DNA of 64,000 bases from positions 3,796,171 to 3,860,170 of the forward strand of contig BCKC01000002.1 of NCBI GenBank assembly GCA_001600455.1, read 5' to 3'. The notes under the pieces were generated by a model that did no database searches, was not told the DNA's origin, and was given only the letters and a program-made list of their open reading frames with translations. Position numbers and translations under genes: made by a program. How positions within the stretch are numbered: position 1 is the first letter of the stretch; each line of letters starts with the position of its first letter. The DNA is from Endocalyx cinctus. Its lineage: Eukaryota; Ascomycota; Sordariomycetes; Amphisphaeriales; Apiosporaceae. Below are positions 38,058 to 50,867 of the stretch, piece after piece.

Positions 38058-39713
38058 TTACTATCACCTACACTGCTACAGTACCTTTTTTTTTTTTCAC
38101 CTTTTACCTCTAATCTAACAAAATATCATGATTCTAGTCCAACAAAGTCTAGGTTAATCTATTGCTCGTAAAGTATTCGGAGATTTAACGGTCTCGAGTA
38201 TGTAGTACTAAACCATACTTTATCTTTCATCTTCTTAAGCTTATCTACAGGTAATTACCGTACTGTATATCATCTTAAAACCGTACCCTTGTGCCAAGGG
38301 GAATCCATCACCCACCAAGGTCACCCTGCCCTGATAATTACCTCTACTACCTGAAACTGACGCATGTTGTGACACAAAATGCATCATGATACTTCAAACC
38401 TATAAGTCAGCACTCGAAGGGAGACCTTTTTCTACTTCTTTCTTTCTTTCTTTCCTTTTTTATTTTTTTATAATTATAGATAAGTGCCGAGCTCAGTAAC
38501 GAGATAAAACCACCTGCATGAGTGCCTAGTCGAGTCTCGAAGGACGAATGGATACCATCTCAACATCTTCTCCAAATGCCCCCAACTAACAATTACCCAT
38601 ACCGCGAATATCCTTTCCCCTTTATCTCTTCACTCCTTCCTCCCCGCAATCCACTATGATGTCAGTTAGCGTCCGTTTCTTCATCACGATTTGCGCGTGC
38701 GGCGGCGAGATATCCACATTAACATCATCTATCTGCTTATGTGCCCGTCATGAAATCGTGAAATTTGGCAAGATTGATGCGGGATGTGACCATAATGCTC
38801 ATCTCTACCAGGGAGAGCACAGGAGATACATGCTTAAAATATTGGCATGGCGGGATTACCCGTAGTAGTAGACAGTTCTCGAGCACCTATCATTGTAAGA
38901 AGAAAGAAAATAAGACGTCTGTCTTACCAACCCCACCGGTCTGTCGTTATTCGTAGACTCGTAAACCAAGTCTTAAGATCACTCGCTAGTAAGCAAGGAG
39001 AGCTCGCCTCCTTCAGAAGCGAGTCTTCGCTCAAGACTGGTAAACTAAACGTAAAAAGGAGGAAGAAAGAAGGAAGAACGTCACTTATGGTAAGAGAAGA
39101 AAATAAAATAGGTCAAAAAATGCGAGTCAAACTCTGCTGTTTATTCTTTGGCGTCTTCGTGCGACTTTCTGCCAGTCGCAAAATATGCTCTATCATTCCT
39201 TTCCTACCAGGAGCATAAAGATATTCACTCCCCCTTCAAGTAATAAAACTCCCTTGCATGCTCATTTCCCAAAAGTTGGCCTCCGTCTTTCTTTATATTT
39301 CTCCCAAGTTCCGGAACGCCTCGCATGCAATGGCAACAATGTACCTCGTCATTAATCGATTGGGCTTTAAGCCCAAAATAATGACCCTTGAACAGGGAAA
39401 GAGATAATAATAGAAAGAAAGAGGTAAAACAAACCCGACCAACTCCCTTGTAGGACTCGTGCGCGTGTGTATAAGATATCAATCATGGACACACTTTTTC
39501 ATCGCTAATATACAATATATACGTGTTAATAATCGTACCGTGGCTTCCTGATCCTCATCTTGCCCAAATACGTCTCGTCGTAGTAGTCATAACTTTAGGG
39601 GCGGCGTTGCAGTTTAATCATGAAACGAATCGTCTCCCCTGAGCGAATTTCATTGTTGAATTCGTGACGTTGATGCCGACATCTTCCGGTTTCTGTTTGC
39701 AATGACCAAAACG

Positions 39714-42528
39714 CTATACCGGTAGTCCGGATCCGCTAGGTGGCGTTGTCGAGGTCTGGCCTTTTGTTCTCCTAAAAAAGGTCGAAACATTCATTCGGAA
39801 GCGACTGGTCTTCTTTCTCAGAGATCGATCCGGCTTGATGGTGTTACCATTAGAATCCTCCTCCGATGGAACCGAATTGATACCGTCTATGATAGGCGAC
39901 GAAGGCGAAGACCGACTAGGAGAGACCGGCTTCGTAACCGTAATAACCGGGCTACTACTTGGACGCTCTATCGATTCCTCGCTGACAATACTCGTTCCTT
40001 GCGTACTTGGGGACAGTGGCATTTTCCCTGTAGTGGCGCTCGTAGCTTGAGAATGCCAATCTGACGAGCCCGGCACCGAGCAACTCCCTTCCGTTGTTTC
40101 GCTACTGCGTTGTTTTCCGTTATGGCCTATAACTCGGTTATCGTGGTTATGAATATTGAAAGGGTCGCTCGCCGCGAAATCGGCTATGCTCTCGAAAAGA
40201 GGAGGTACCCCATTAATTTCTTTGTACTGGGTTGGGATACTTGGGATCTGGCTTGGCTGGTCGGGGGGAGCAGAAGCAGCAATCTTCATTTTAGCGTGGT
40301 TCTCCGGGATCACATCCATCTTTGCAGTTTCGGTTGAGGGTCGTCGACCATCCTTGTGCTGGACAACTAGGGCCAAGGTATCTTCGTTGAAACTCTCCTC
40401 GGTAAATAACCTTCGTTTCTCCTCAGGCATCTCCGGGATATCGGCTACGATTTTGTCAAAATAGCCCTTATTCAATTTTAACTCATCAATCGTGTAGCGC
40501 ATGGTGGGGAGAACATCGGCTACTCCTCGAAACAACGGCATTGCGAACATGTTCACGAAACCCAGCTGCGCTTTGGCTAGTGATATGAACTCTTTCTTAG
40601 GCGGCGAGATGAGAGACGAGTGAATACCAATCTCTTTCTCCATTGTTGCTTGTCGAGAGAATTCATCGCACAGGATATTCATCCACTGAAGAGCGGTTTC
40701 GTACTCTCGTGCCTATACGCAGACGTCCGTCAGTTTCAAAGGGTCATCGGTAATGTAATACGTAGAAGTTACTCACCACATTACTGATATCAGCGCATTT
40801 TATGAGTAAAGAACAAGCAAGTGCCTTTGTCTCATCTCGCTTCCGTTCATTCCATCGATCGGCGGCACCATCGTCGTGCAAGTTGTCTTGGAGATCATTC
40901 AGTTTCGTCATATAATCGAAATGCAATCCCATATCTGTTGCTAGGATAGAGCTAATCATTAGATTACGCATCTTTTCGTCTTCAAATACAGCTGGCCAGT
41001 GTCTCCGAAGAATCTGTGAGTAAGCTGCGCAGTGGAATGACTCGAGAACAGAACGGTCATTGTAGAGCTGAGCTAGCGGCGCGTTCAGGGTGACGAGGAA
41101 CCCATTGTTGACGCCTGGGTGGCCTACGTCATGGCCAATAGCACTGACGAGCAGGGCCAAAGCTTCAAATGGTCCTAGCAAATTTGCCAAAGGTGATTTT
41201 ACTGGCGGTTGAACGGGACCTCCATACTCTTGCCTATAAGGTGGCAGAGCACCTACACTGACCAGGAAATGGAATGTAGCCTGTAAAACATCAACGGCGT
41301 GCCGGAAGTTGTGATAAGGTACAAATGTGTTGTATGCTGCGCGGCAGGCGACGAGAAATGTCGTCAATTGGTCTAAAAGATCGATGATTAGTAAACGACA
41401 TTGGTTGATGTTGCAGTAGAAATATGCAGTCAGCAATACAGACCTTCTGGTATTCGCCATCTTTCCAACTCAGGCATGGACAAGGCGTGCTCAAACATGG
41501 TGATAGATGCAATGAGCAGAGAATCGTCGCAAAAGACGTGAGCAGGAAAGTGCCATAGGCCAACCGATTCGTATATCATGGGAAGGTATTCGGGAGCTAC
41601 GTTCATCTTCACACTCGCCAGCCGATCATCATCTTCTGCGGTCCCGGTTCGACAGATACCGCTCATCAAACTTGATACCATAGCCTCTCTGAGATATGCG
41701 AAAGGCTTCTCATCCTTCACCCCGACCCACGAGCGCTTACGACCCCTTCGAATCTCTAGTAATGCCTGCTGTTCTTTCGCAGCCTCTTTGTGGGCTCGGT
41801 ATGCGTGAACCTCGAGCGTCGTGAGTGTCTTCATATGCAACGGGCTGGCCATGACGTCGACGGCGCCCGAATCAAGACATTTCTTTAGAAGCCCACGGCC
41901 GGTAAGCGATCTACCGGACGGACTCGGCACTTCCGTCAGATAGCCCGAGTACGGGGAATTTCGTGTCGTTTCGACGGCACCCTCGCTGGTGCCGTCACTC
42001 GGGGGAGGACTCTGCAGTAAAGGAAAACTGATGATCGGAATAGGCACGACAAGTTTCGACAGACTTCGTAAATGGGTCTCGTAAACGATTCTTTCCAGCA
42101 ACTTAATACCATACAGCTCCTCGACAGGAGTGTAGTCCTGTTCTTCCGCGTCCGGATCCGAAGCCCTTGAATAAGGGGAAGGATCTCTCGATGGAAGTCT
42201 CGATTCGAATATTTGTTCGTCGTGTGGGGTATCTAGGAGTATAAGTGTAGGCTTCAGCTCGATCATCGAGGCATCGTGCAATTGAAGCAATTTTGTCATG
42301 CAAGCGGCACCATTCGCACAGACGTACACTGCAATACATCGTTCAGCGCTGTCCTAAGCAGAGGTAGGCAATAATTCACTTACCGTCGCCGAAGGCATCC
42401 GTCAACAATACTAAATTATGTCGAATATCTGAAGAGCTATCTAATTCGTCGATGGAGTAAGATCTAATTATTCGATCCTGGCGAATATTGCGATCAACAT
42501 AGATCACGTTGCATGTTGAGCTGTCCAT
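39714..42528 (-). CDS. Class I 3',5'-cyclic nucleotide phosphodiesterase (high-affinity PDE2/PdeH type) with receiver-like N-terminus
   Basis: This enzyme hydrolyses cAMP and so damps protein kinase A signalling. Exons on the minus strand are 42528-42384, 42328-41444, 41372-40777 and 40712-39714, giving 874 aa with all phases consistent. The catalytic HD domain has His364-Asn-Phe-Arg-His368 and the class I signature His424-Asp-Val-Gly-His428 followed by PGVNN, with a further metal Asp in LIKCADISN. The C-terminal 220 residues are Ser/Pro-rich and disordered, with a basic patch RKKTSRFRM. The N-terminal 230 residues look like a response-regulator receiver fold: CANGAACMTKLLQL, LILLDTP with Asp81, VVPIPIIS at about 142-149, and LDSGAVDVMASPL at 200-212. 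The usual Lys of the last motif is replaced (Ser210), so it is probably a pseudo-receiver. The first exon was found by reading the ATG and its GTAAGT donor. Confidence 0.95.
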
Positions 42529-44592
42529 AACGGCGGGCTAAGGCATCCAGTCACACGACCGGAGCGCTTCCACCGTTGAAAATTGTTTAAGAAGGTATCA
42601 ATCAAGGCAGTTCAATACCAAATGCGTCGTGGGTGCGGAGTGGTAACACTGCAATGCGAAAAAGCAGAAAGTACTGCAACCAAGCGATATCTCGATAGTG
42701 TGAAAGCCAGTTCTTTATAAATCATCCGTTTTGTATCGAGTACTAAGTGCGACGCCGAAAAAATCTATGTAGGTACGGGCGGATATTCGGACTCGAAACT
42801 TGGAGGACGGTGGTGCCTCGATAGGCCGACCACAAACAATTGAAAAAGACCTAGTAGTCTACCATCCACAGAAAACAGATGCGCATGCGACTAAAGAACC
42901 GTAACTTGTTATTTCGTAAAAAAAACCAATGGAGCTGAACTGAGGATAGATGAGGTTAATTGATAACATGGGACTTCTGGCAATTGCGTCAGAAGTGTGA
43001 TCTGTCTTGTTGTATTGAAGCCAAGGGCTGATTGAGGATACAGGTAGGACGATGAAATCGAATGATAGGACTCGAAGAAGAGCAATGGTAAATTCGCAGG
43101 GTCTAGGTCCAAGATTCTTTGTGTAATCGACTGTAGAGAATAGATGCCGTTGACACGCAACAACAACTATAAAGGACGACTGGATATTGATAGGTAATCA
43201 AGATGCGCAGGTCAGTGTCCAGAGTAAAGTAGTATGCATCATAAAAGGACAAAAAAAAATAGCTGTCGTCGAAACGTTTTAGGTAAATAGAAAGAAGTTA
43301 AGTAATAACTATGTACAAGTCAAGGTGGACATAGAGAAGGAGATATTGTAAGGGTGTGTAGTAAGTATGTTGATCTCACAGAACGAGGGGTCAAAGGTGT
43401 GTGTATGAAAAGTGACTTTCAACAAAAAAAAAAAAAAATTAAATAAAAATAAAAAAATAAAAAAAAAAAAAGAGAAGAGAAAGAGAAGGAGTGAAGGGTG
43501 TCCAAAGTTAGTATGTGTAATGGGGTATTGTTAATGATTACAATGTACAGAATAAGTATAAGATAGCAAATCAGGCAAAGGTCGCATAGAATTGGGAGAA
43601 CTGTACTTTTTTCAAGAAGTAGAATAGAATAAAATAAATAAAATAGAATATAAAATATAAAATAAAAATAATAAGAGTGGATGGATGAATAGGAAACGAT
43701 GGAGAAGGTGAAAAAGAAGGTGGACAGAATGTTCCTGGTCTCGGAATAGCAAGCCTGACAAGGTAGCGTGTAATTTGGAACCAGTGCCATCTCTCTGTCC
43801 CTCTCTCACACACTTTAGACTGAGTGAAGGCTTAACCCCGGTATAATACCCGTATTAAATGTAAAGTACATGTTTAAGATACGATACATACTGCTGAAGT
43901 ACTCCAAGTTACTGAGTATTCGGTATCTTACCCCATTACTACTTGTATTCCTATCTTCGGCTTTGAGTATTTCTAAATGTTTTTTTTTTCTAAATGTTTT
44001 TTATAGAAGTGATATACTGGATGAACCCTTCATTTTTATAGATAGCAAAGCGAGATCGAGTCTTTGATGCTTTAGTACAGTAGTATATTTCTAAATGCCG
44101 TATGAATATGTATGTATATGACATGTACATTTAATACTAGTATTTTGGATTAACAATCGTTTAAGTGAGCGACGAATAAGTGTACATTTAGGTAGTGAGG
44201 GGAAGTTAGAACGGGACATCTTTGCCTCAATATTACTTACTCAAGTAAGTACTGATTCAATTTGGCATATACTACGTAGGTACCCAGGTATGTAAATATA
44301 GCAAGAAGATAACAGATTTAAATGCCAGTCAGTACCCAGTAAGTAAAATGCTTAGGTAGGTATAATAGAGAGGTTGTATACTATTCGTGCATACGAAGGG
44401 GGCAAGGCCTCAAGGGAGGGGGGGGCGCTTTCGTGCTTTGCTTTGGTACTTTGGTGCTTTCTGACAACAGATCGACTTACGCATGGCAGCCATGGCTCCC
44501 CTAGAGGTACCTGATAAATACCTTCCGAACCAAGCATTTAAGGCATGGATGGACATTACCACCATGTAAATCTGTACGGGGGCTCGTCGTTG

Positions 44593-44704
44593 ACCTACCT
44601 AGTTCATCCATATCCTCCTTGCGCCGAGCCTCGCCTACGAAATCTTCTTTGTCCTCTTTTATCCTCTTCTCGGCCATTTCGTCTTCTTTCATTCCATCTA
44701 CCAT
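44593..44704 (-). other. Possible small coding exon, strongly charged
   Basis: From an ATG at 44704 the minus strand encodes MVDGMKEDEMAEKRIKEDKE and continues with FVGEARRKEDMDEL, then meets a GTAGGT donor-like site. The composition (Glu/Lys/Asp-rich, helix-like) is unlike the random frames nearby. Downstream, GTATTTATCAG followed by GTACC...ATGC and GTAAGT could frame a tiny second exon, but no end of gene could be built. I do not recognise the protein. It could be a true small gene, a relic or chance. Confidence 0.25.
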
Positions 44705-45578
44705 AATATCACAGTAAAGAAAAAAAAAACTATCGCTAAATCCGAATTTATTTTGTTTTTATTTCTTATGTTTTGAAATGTACATACGTTATTAACATAT
44801 TCCCTTACCATATCATTAGGTAAATATCGTTCGATCATGAAGAATATATTATATGAACGAGTTGTCTCTTTCTTTTCTTCTTATATACTGGGCATACCAT
44901 TAAACATAGATTAACGAAAACTTAAACGATGTACTATTTGTTAAGGGATTTACTTACGAAGGCTAGGGAAGGCGAATACGTATTTCTAGGCAGTGCAGTA
45001 GCGTGGTTGGTCCTATGTAATAGCGCACATAAGCCTGATACCAATATGCATAAATCCCAGGAGAATCCCTACAGGAATGGGTAGCCCTGATATCTTACGG
45101 CCTTCTAACCTGCCTAGAATACTTCGAGAAGGTTTTTAGAACTTTTCCAGAAACACAAAGCGGAACAAGGTACACACACGACAACGTGGATCTTTGCCAA
45201 CTTGTTCGAATCAAAAAAAAAAAGAGACGTCGTGGAACTTGTGGCGACCAATATTTTTTTATATAATCTATTTTAGCAGAGATACAATCACATTGTAATG
45301 ATCGTCTTTTTGTGGTATGTCTCCTCTTATTCCCTCTTTTTAAACGTCTTAACAAAAACAAATATACATATACGGATATATAAAAATATATCGATATCTC
45401 AGAGATAAAAATCAAATAAGATGAAGTAGGAAAATAAAAAACCCAAATGATGTGGTTCCTTATTCTCCTTTTTGTTTTGATCGACAAGTTAACTGATTGA
45501 TAGACATACTATATTCAGAACTCTTTCACGGGTCTGAAATCGTCTGATTGATGCATCTTGTCTCAACTTTTTTTTTTC

Positions 45579-45604
45579 CTTTCTTTCTTTCTTTCTTTCT
45601 TTCT
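45579..45604. repeat. TTTC tetranucleotide repeat
   Basis: About six TTTC units directly after a T-run, in non-coding DNA. Confidence 0.85.
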
Positions 45605-47253
45605 GCTTGTACTTGTACCGCACTTAATTGCCACTTTGAATAAACTATGACATTAAGAACGACGCAAAGCAACGCAACACGGGCATTCCGGGAATTCATC
45701 CTTACCCGAGTCGGCCAAGACTAGCTGACTAGCTTACTGTCGCAATATCAGCTGAAGAAGAAAAAAGAAAAGTACCTAGTATTTATTATGATACTTCTTA
45801 TTGAAAATGGATATCATGAAAGAAATATGGGTTGAGCGGTTGAATATTTATTCACCTTGCTTCGGAATTACGCAATTTTTGCTAAGGTTTTTCGGCTTGT
45901 GAGGCGCATTCGGTATAGATGGTACTTCGTAATACCTAAAGCCTACACCTAGTAATGCCCTCAACGTCCCAGTATCTTTGTCTGGTTCTCTGGCACGCGA
46001 CACCACCATCTTCTTTTCTTGCCTCTGCTACCGATTACTTATCTAACCTAGTATCTTCACATGAAATACCGTACTATAGGTAAAACCCGTGAACGTAAGG
46101 CCACAATCTTGAGCAATGATTTTTTTTTTTTTTATCTGCAATTAGAGGCAGAATATTAAGCATCTAGTATATATTTACTGAGTCGATATTTGCCATCTAC
46201 GCTAGATGACGAAGTTCTTTGCCGAAAGGGTGCGAAAAGCTGACAAAGAGAAACCGACAATCTGAATTAATGCTTCTTCCAGGTTGATAAATTGCGGCGG
46301 ATTCAAAAGATAAGAGAAAGATCGTCTTACCCATTACTAAACAACCCCAGCCAGCCCTATTAATAAAAATATTATGTCTCCCTGTTTCTTTTTCCCTCTT
46401 TTTCTTTGGGCGATCTACTTTAATCAACCGCCCTATTTCTTTTACACTCTCTGCTATTGTCTCTCTTTCTCTTTCCCCCCCTCGCTTCATTATTCTCTTA
46501 AGAAAAAAACCTAAAACTATCCTGCAGGGTCCTCGGCTCATTTTCTCAGTTTGCTAATCGGTGATAACATATTGCAATCCAAAACCTTGGAACCTGCAGA
46601 TGGTAATCGGCACCCCTGTCTTAGAAAGGAGGGGTGAAGAACTGCCAGATAGCCCCCCCTTTCTTTTTTAAATCTTTGGTCAACTATGTCACTTATCTGC
46701 TCAGCGAAAACGTAGGCATACGACGAGACTGCGATCTCTTATTAAGCTTTGAGTACTCTGTATCAAGCATAAGGACATATACTAGAACATGCACACATGC
46801 ATACATACAAATAACACTATACCTACATCATATGTAACACAACAATACCGCGCCGGTTCAAACAGGTAGCCAAGCCAGTATATCAAATATCTAATGTACC
46901 CCCGCAGCCGCCAAGATAGACATCTCGAAGTTGAAGATATTACGCTAGAAGCTGGCTATAATTGGTATCTGTGGAAGAAAGTATTTTGATTATTTGCCTT
47001 TTCACCCTCGAGTCAAGTTCTTGGCGCATGGGTGTATTTATGATAATTAGAACGACAATGTTCGATACGAGAGAATGTACTTACAGCTATGTGTCTGAGA
47101 TCTACGGAGTACTTGTTCAGTATTATCAAGAGATGGGGCGAATCAAAGGAACATTGGAGGATGCGATCCTGCTTAGATCGAGTGCATATTTTCTTTATTA
47201 TTACGCTACATTCTCTGCTTTCCCACGTACGGAGTATATTAGCCTCCCTCGTA

Positions 47254-47304
47254 ATCCAACGGTAAGTTCCGGTGTTTCGTACGTGGAAGCACCGTAGATT
47301 GGAT
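47254..47304. other. Imperfect 51-bp inverted repeat (hairpin)
   Basis: The inner arms CGGTGTTTC (47270-47278) and GAAGCACCG (47286-47294) pair over 9 bp with one G-U wobble around a 7-base loop. Outer arms ATCCAA (47254-47259) and TTGGAT (47299-47304) pair again. It lies in the gene desert. It may be a structured RNA, a binding-site palindrome or chance. Confidence 0.4.
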
Positions 47305-50061
47305 GTTGTCCTATCCAAGACATAAAAGTCTGGAGAAGCCAATCGGTAGAGTGAGCACCTTTTTTATATAACCAATATCTTAAAGATAATTGGCTTAACT
47401 GGCAAGAATGTGTACCTGATATGTCGCCTATCTTTTTGTCTACCTTCCTTATCGAGAATCGTCTTATTATTTTGGTCCGTCGCAGCGAGCACATTGATGT
47501 CGTATACGACTTAAGACAGGTTCTTTTCAAGCAAGAAGGAAAATCAAGAGAATAAAGAGTGTAAGGAGAATGAGGAAAAAATAGTATATACTAGAAGCAG
47601 AGAGAGCAAGAAATGTTAAAGGGTAACGTTTCCTTTCATTTTTCTCACGTACGACTCTTTGAGAGTAAATGGACGAATCCATGTTCTTCTTCTCGCGATA
47701 CGTGCTATTTTTTCGAAACATGCTGTATACCAACGGCTTTTCTTACGCCTTATTTTGACTTCCTGCCTCTTCTGGTGCTCGCGTCAAGCCTGATTTTGAC
47801 TAGTCAAACTCTTGATTTACTCGTTACCTTCTAAATTCGGTAGAGGGGGCGCTTGCACCAGCGGACCTGCGGGATACGACGCGATTTTTCTTTAATGAGA
47901 ATTTATAGAAAAGAAAAAAGAAAAAAAAGCGAGAGACGAAAGCCACAATTTCAAAAAAAAATGAACTTCAAAAAAAAAAAAGAACAAGGCTATCACCAAC
48001 TTGGTGTCCGAGAGCAACCCTAATTCATTTTACCTTCTAACCCTAGCTGCCTAGGTCAACTAGTGTCCGGTAAGGCCTATCCAACCCTATTTTTAAGAGG
48101 CCTAGAAACCCTCGAACTTTGGTTGGATTATTAACGCCGACCTGGTTGTAGATTTATTGATTGGTTGGGCAATCACATTGATGTTTACGTTAAACTGTCC
48201 TAAATGTATAATCATTCCATATTAGGTTAATATAACTATGCCTCAAGTTCTACCATACCACACACATACTATGTAGTATATATGTACGCACATCCCAAAG
48301 GTAACAAGGGATGGGGATGACAAACTCCACTACGAACGACAACCAAACGCTGACCCAGGCAGCCAGGCCACCCCCATCTTGAATAACAGAAGAAGGGAAA
48401 AAAAACCACCATCCCACCACCGTACCACAGTAAGTCAATTTAGCCCCTGATCGATCCTTGCCCTTAAGTCACGGCAGTGTAACTACATATTTCAGATGGC
48501 GAGCCAATACCGTGCCTCACGTCCTACATGTCATGGTCTGGTGTGGTAGGACGATAGGGAGACAGAGAAGGCTAGCTACCAACCAAAAACCGGGAAGCAC
48601 TATTAAGGTTGCCATCCTCATATTATGTATACTATGTCCCCTCAACATTCTCAAGATCGTCGATATTCCCAATGCCTTAATTAAGGATTTATCCCTGGTA
48701 ATACTTAAGTTCAGCCCGGGCAGCCTCACTCAGCAACTTCCCAATCCTTTTAGCGTCCCACAGCAGTATACGTATGTATACGTAGTATAATATTTCGGTC
48801 CTCAGTAATAGGTAATACGTTATTATTATATTTGGGTTATTATAAACTTCTCCCACGGTCCCAAATCTTCGATTACATGGTCAAGTTACATAACCAGCTA
48901 CCAATTAGAGAATAGAAGAGGTAACAGACAGACACACTGTCACAAAGGTTCTCCTCTGTTATCTTCTCATCTAGTGGCTCGGTTAATGGCCAGTCATTTT
49001 ACCAGGTTGCAATATACCTTTTTAGTAATTTCCACATATATGAACGGTACCTCTCATATGGAGAAGAATGTCTGTCTCGGCCGATTCTGTGCTTCTTCCA
49101 TATCCAAAAGGTTTCATTCGGTTGCACAGGCCTCCATAATAAACATCTATCCCGGATGTGGGAACCCACAGCCGGGGGGGGCTGGTCGATCTTCCCACTC
49201 CCTATTGAATGAAGCTTATTACATTACATGGCCAGGCAACAAAAACTTATCAAGTTCCATTTTAGTATGTGTAGGTCTTTTTTTTTTATCACTCTGATCA
49301 TGTAACAAAGTTTAGCTTTGCCGGTCCCGCGAACCGTTCCCCCCGCTCGCTTCTTTTCCCTGCGCGTTTACTTGGTCGATGAGACGAGAGATAAACGAAA
49401 AAAAAAAAAAAAAAAATTCCCCCAAGGCTCCTCTGTCTATACTACGGCAGCTCGAAGCCGTAAGCACGCCCCATATGCGATTGTAGTTCACCTACCTTCT
49501 GCTTCCTCTATCCCAGAGATCCCCTTCTCAGCTCTTTTTTCTCAGCTGTAACCTTCAGTCGCATTCCTACTTCCGCGACGTGTCGTCTCCCAAATCTGAA
49601 TGAGCCTACGTACTTGCGACAAGCTATGCGGGTCCAGGGTCGGCCGAAAACAGAAATTCTGGGCCGACATTGAAAAAAAAGGTGAAGTGGGCTTTTTTTT
49701 TTTTTGTTGCATCCTTCCTTCTTTCTGTGATTTCTTAGGTCCCCACAAGCCGGCGTAGGGGCGACAAGCACATGGTTGGTTGCATGGGCGAGAAAGGTCG
49801 TGCCGTTGACGTGAAAATTTTCCGAAATCTCGTGTCACCAGGCTAGGAGCCGAGGCAGGATCGTTCGACGGATCTCATTTTTTTTTCTTCTTCTTTCTTT
49901 ATTCTATCATTAGCGTATTTTCATCTTTTTCTCTCTCTACCTACTTGTATATTTCGCTCGCCATCGCTGTTTATCTGAAATCAAAAAAAGCTTGGTTCTC
50001 ATGTTCGGTAGGGTTGATTGATCCACACTACTGTGGGCCAAAGTGTCGGGAATTGCATGTT

Positions 50062-50078
50062 CCCCCCCCCCCCCCCCC
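50062..50078. repeat. Poly(C) homopolymer, 17 bases
   Basis: Seventeen consecutive C in the gene desert; companion of the tract at 15225-15240. Confidence 0.95.
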
Positions 50079-50805
50079 AGGTCCCTTGATTGCTCGAGAG
50101 CGTTGGCTGTTCCTCTCTATGATACCCTCCCTAAACCACTTACTGGCCTGCTTACCGCTTGCTCCACGCACTCACGCTTCAAGACATGGTCAAATTACGT
50201 GATTTTAACTGCTTATTAAGACGAGAAAATCCAACCCTTTTGCTGTCGTGCTGTCCCACCCCCGTCCAAAAAGGACGTGAACCGGCCATATTGAAAGTTC
50301 CCACTTCGGAGATAACCCCTATAATATGGCGGGTTAATCCTACCCATGGCGGCGAGCGTCGTCATCCTCTAATCCCACATAGAAATAGCACTCCGGGCGA
50401 AGTGACGTCTGCGTGTAAATTCGATTAAGTAGGGTTTCATTTCCCCAGTTCTATCGCGCCGTTAAACGTCGACAACTCCCGCGTTGGGTATGTCCTCGCG
50501 GTATTCCTGGTGTTTCATCGTTGGTCCGCTTGGATGGGATTTTAGGTAATCGTTTTTTCTTCTTCTTGTGACTCGGCGTACGCACGATATCACTCAACCG
50601 TGGGTCTGGGTCTAGAAATCTAGCTTTCGGAGCTTTCGAGCCTATCGACAATCGGTTCGGGTCAGCAAAAGCCGTTTCGTAAGGCTCAGATCTAGTAAGA
50701 AGTTGCTCGCCTGACTACCTGGCCGCGTGTTTTCATGATAACGAAGCTCTCGTGGGTTACCATGAACCTCAGTAGAGTTGGATCTGTTACGAAATCGAAT
50801 CTCAT

Positions 50806-50867
50806 CGCCGTTACGTTACGCCGCTTTACCGGCATACCCTCGTAACGAACGGCGCCGTTGATACGGC
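50806..50867. other. Two adjacent strong hairpins
   Basis: CGCCGTTACGTTACG (50806-50820) pairs with CGTAACGAACGGCG (50841-50854) over 14 bp with one bulged A, closing a 20-base loop that itself has a CCG/CGG stem. The second hairpin is GCCGT-TGAT-ACGGC at 50854-50867. The element is GC-rich compared with its flanks and lies far from any gene. Confidence 0.5.

Larger units (their letters stand above)
36674..39713. other. Intergenic and probable leader between PAS kinase and phosphodiesterase
   Basis: No independent gene is supported. The stretch holds a possible 7-codon first exon of the PAS kinase (36840-36860), a GA repeat followed by poly(A) at 36781-36819, a CCTAT pentanucleotide repeat at 38025-38057, and CTAGGTAGGTAC words near 37900-37970. 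A CT-rich patch lies at 38420-38460. Open frames here are short and have no family motifs. Confidence 0.5.

Noticed and set aside
45095..45487. 130-codon open frame on the minus strand
   Set aside because: AT-driven Ile/Tyr/Phe composition, no motif and no splice partners.
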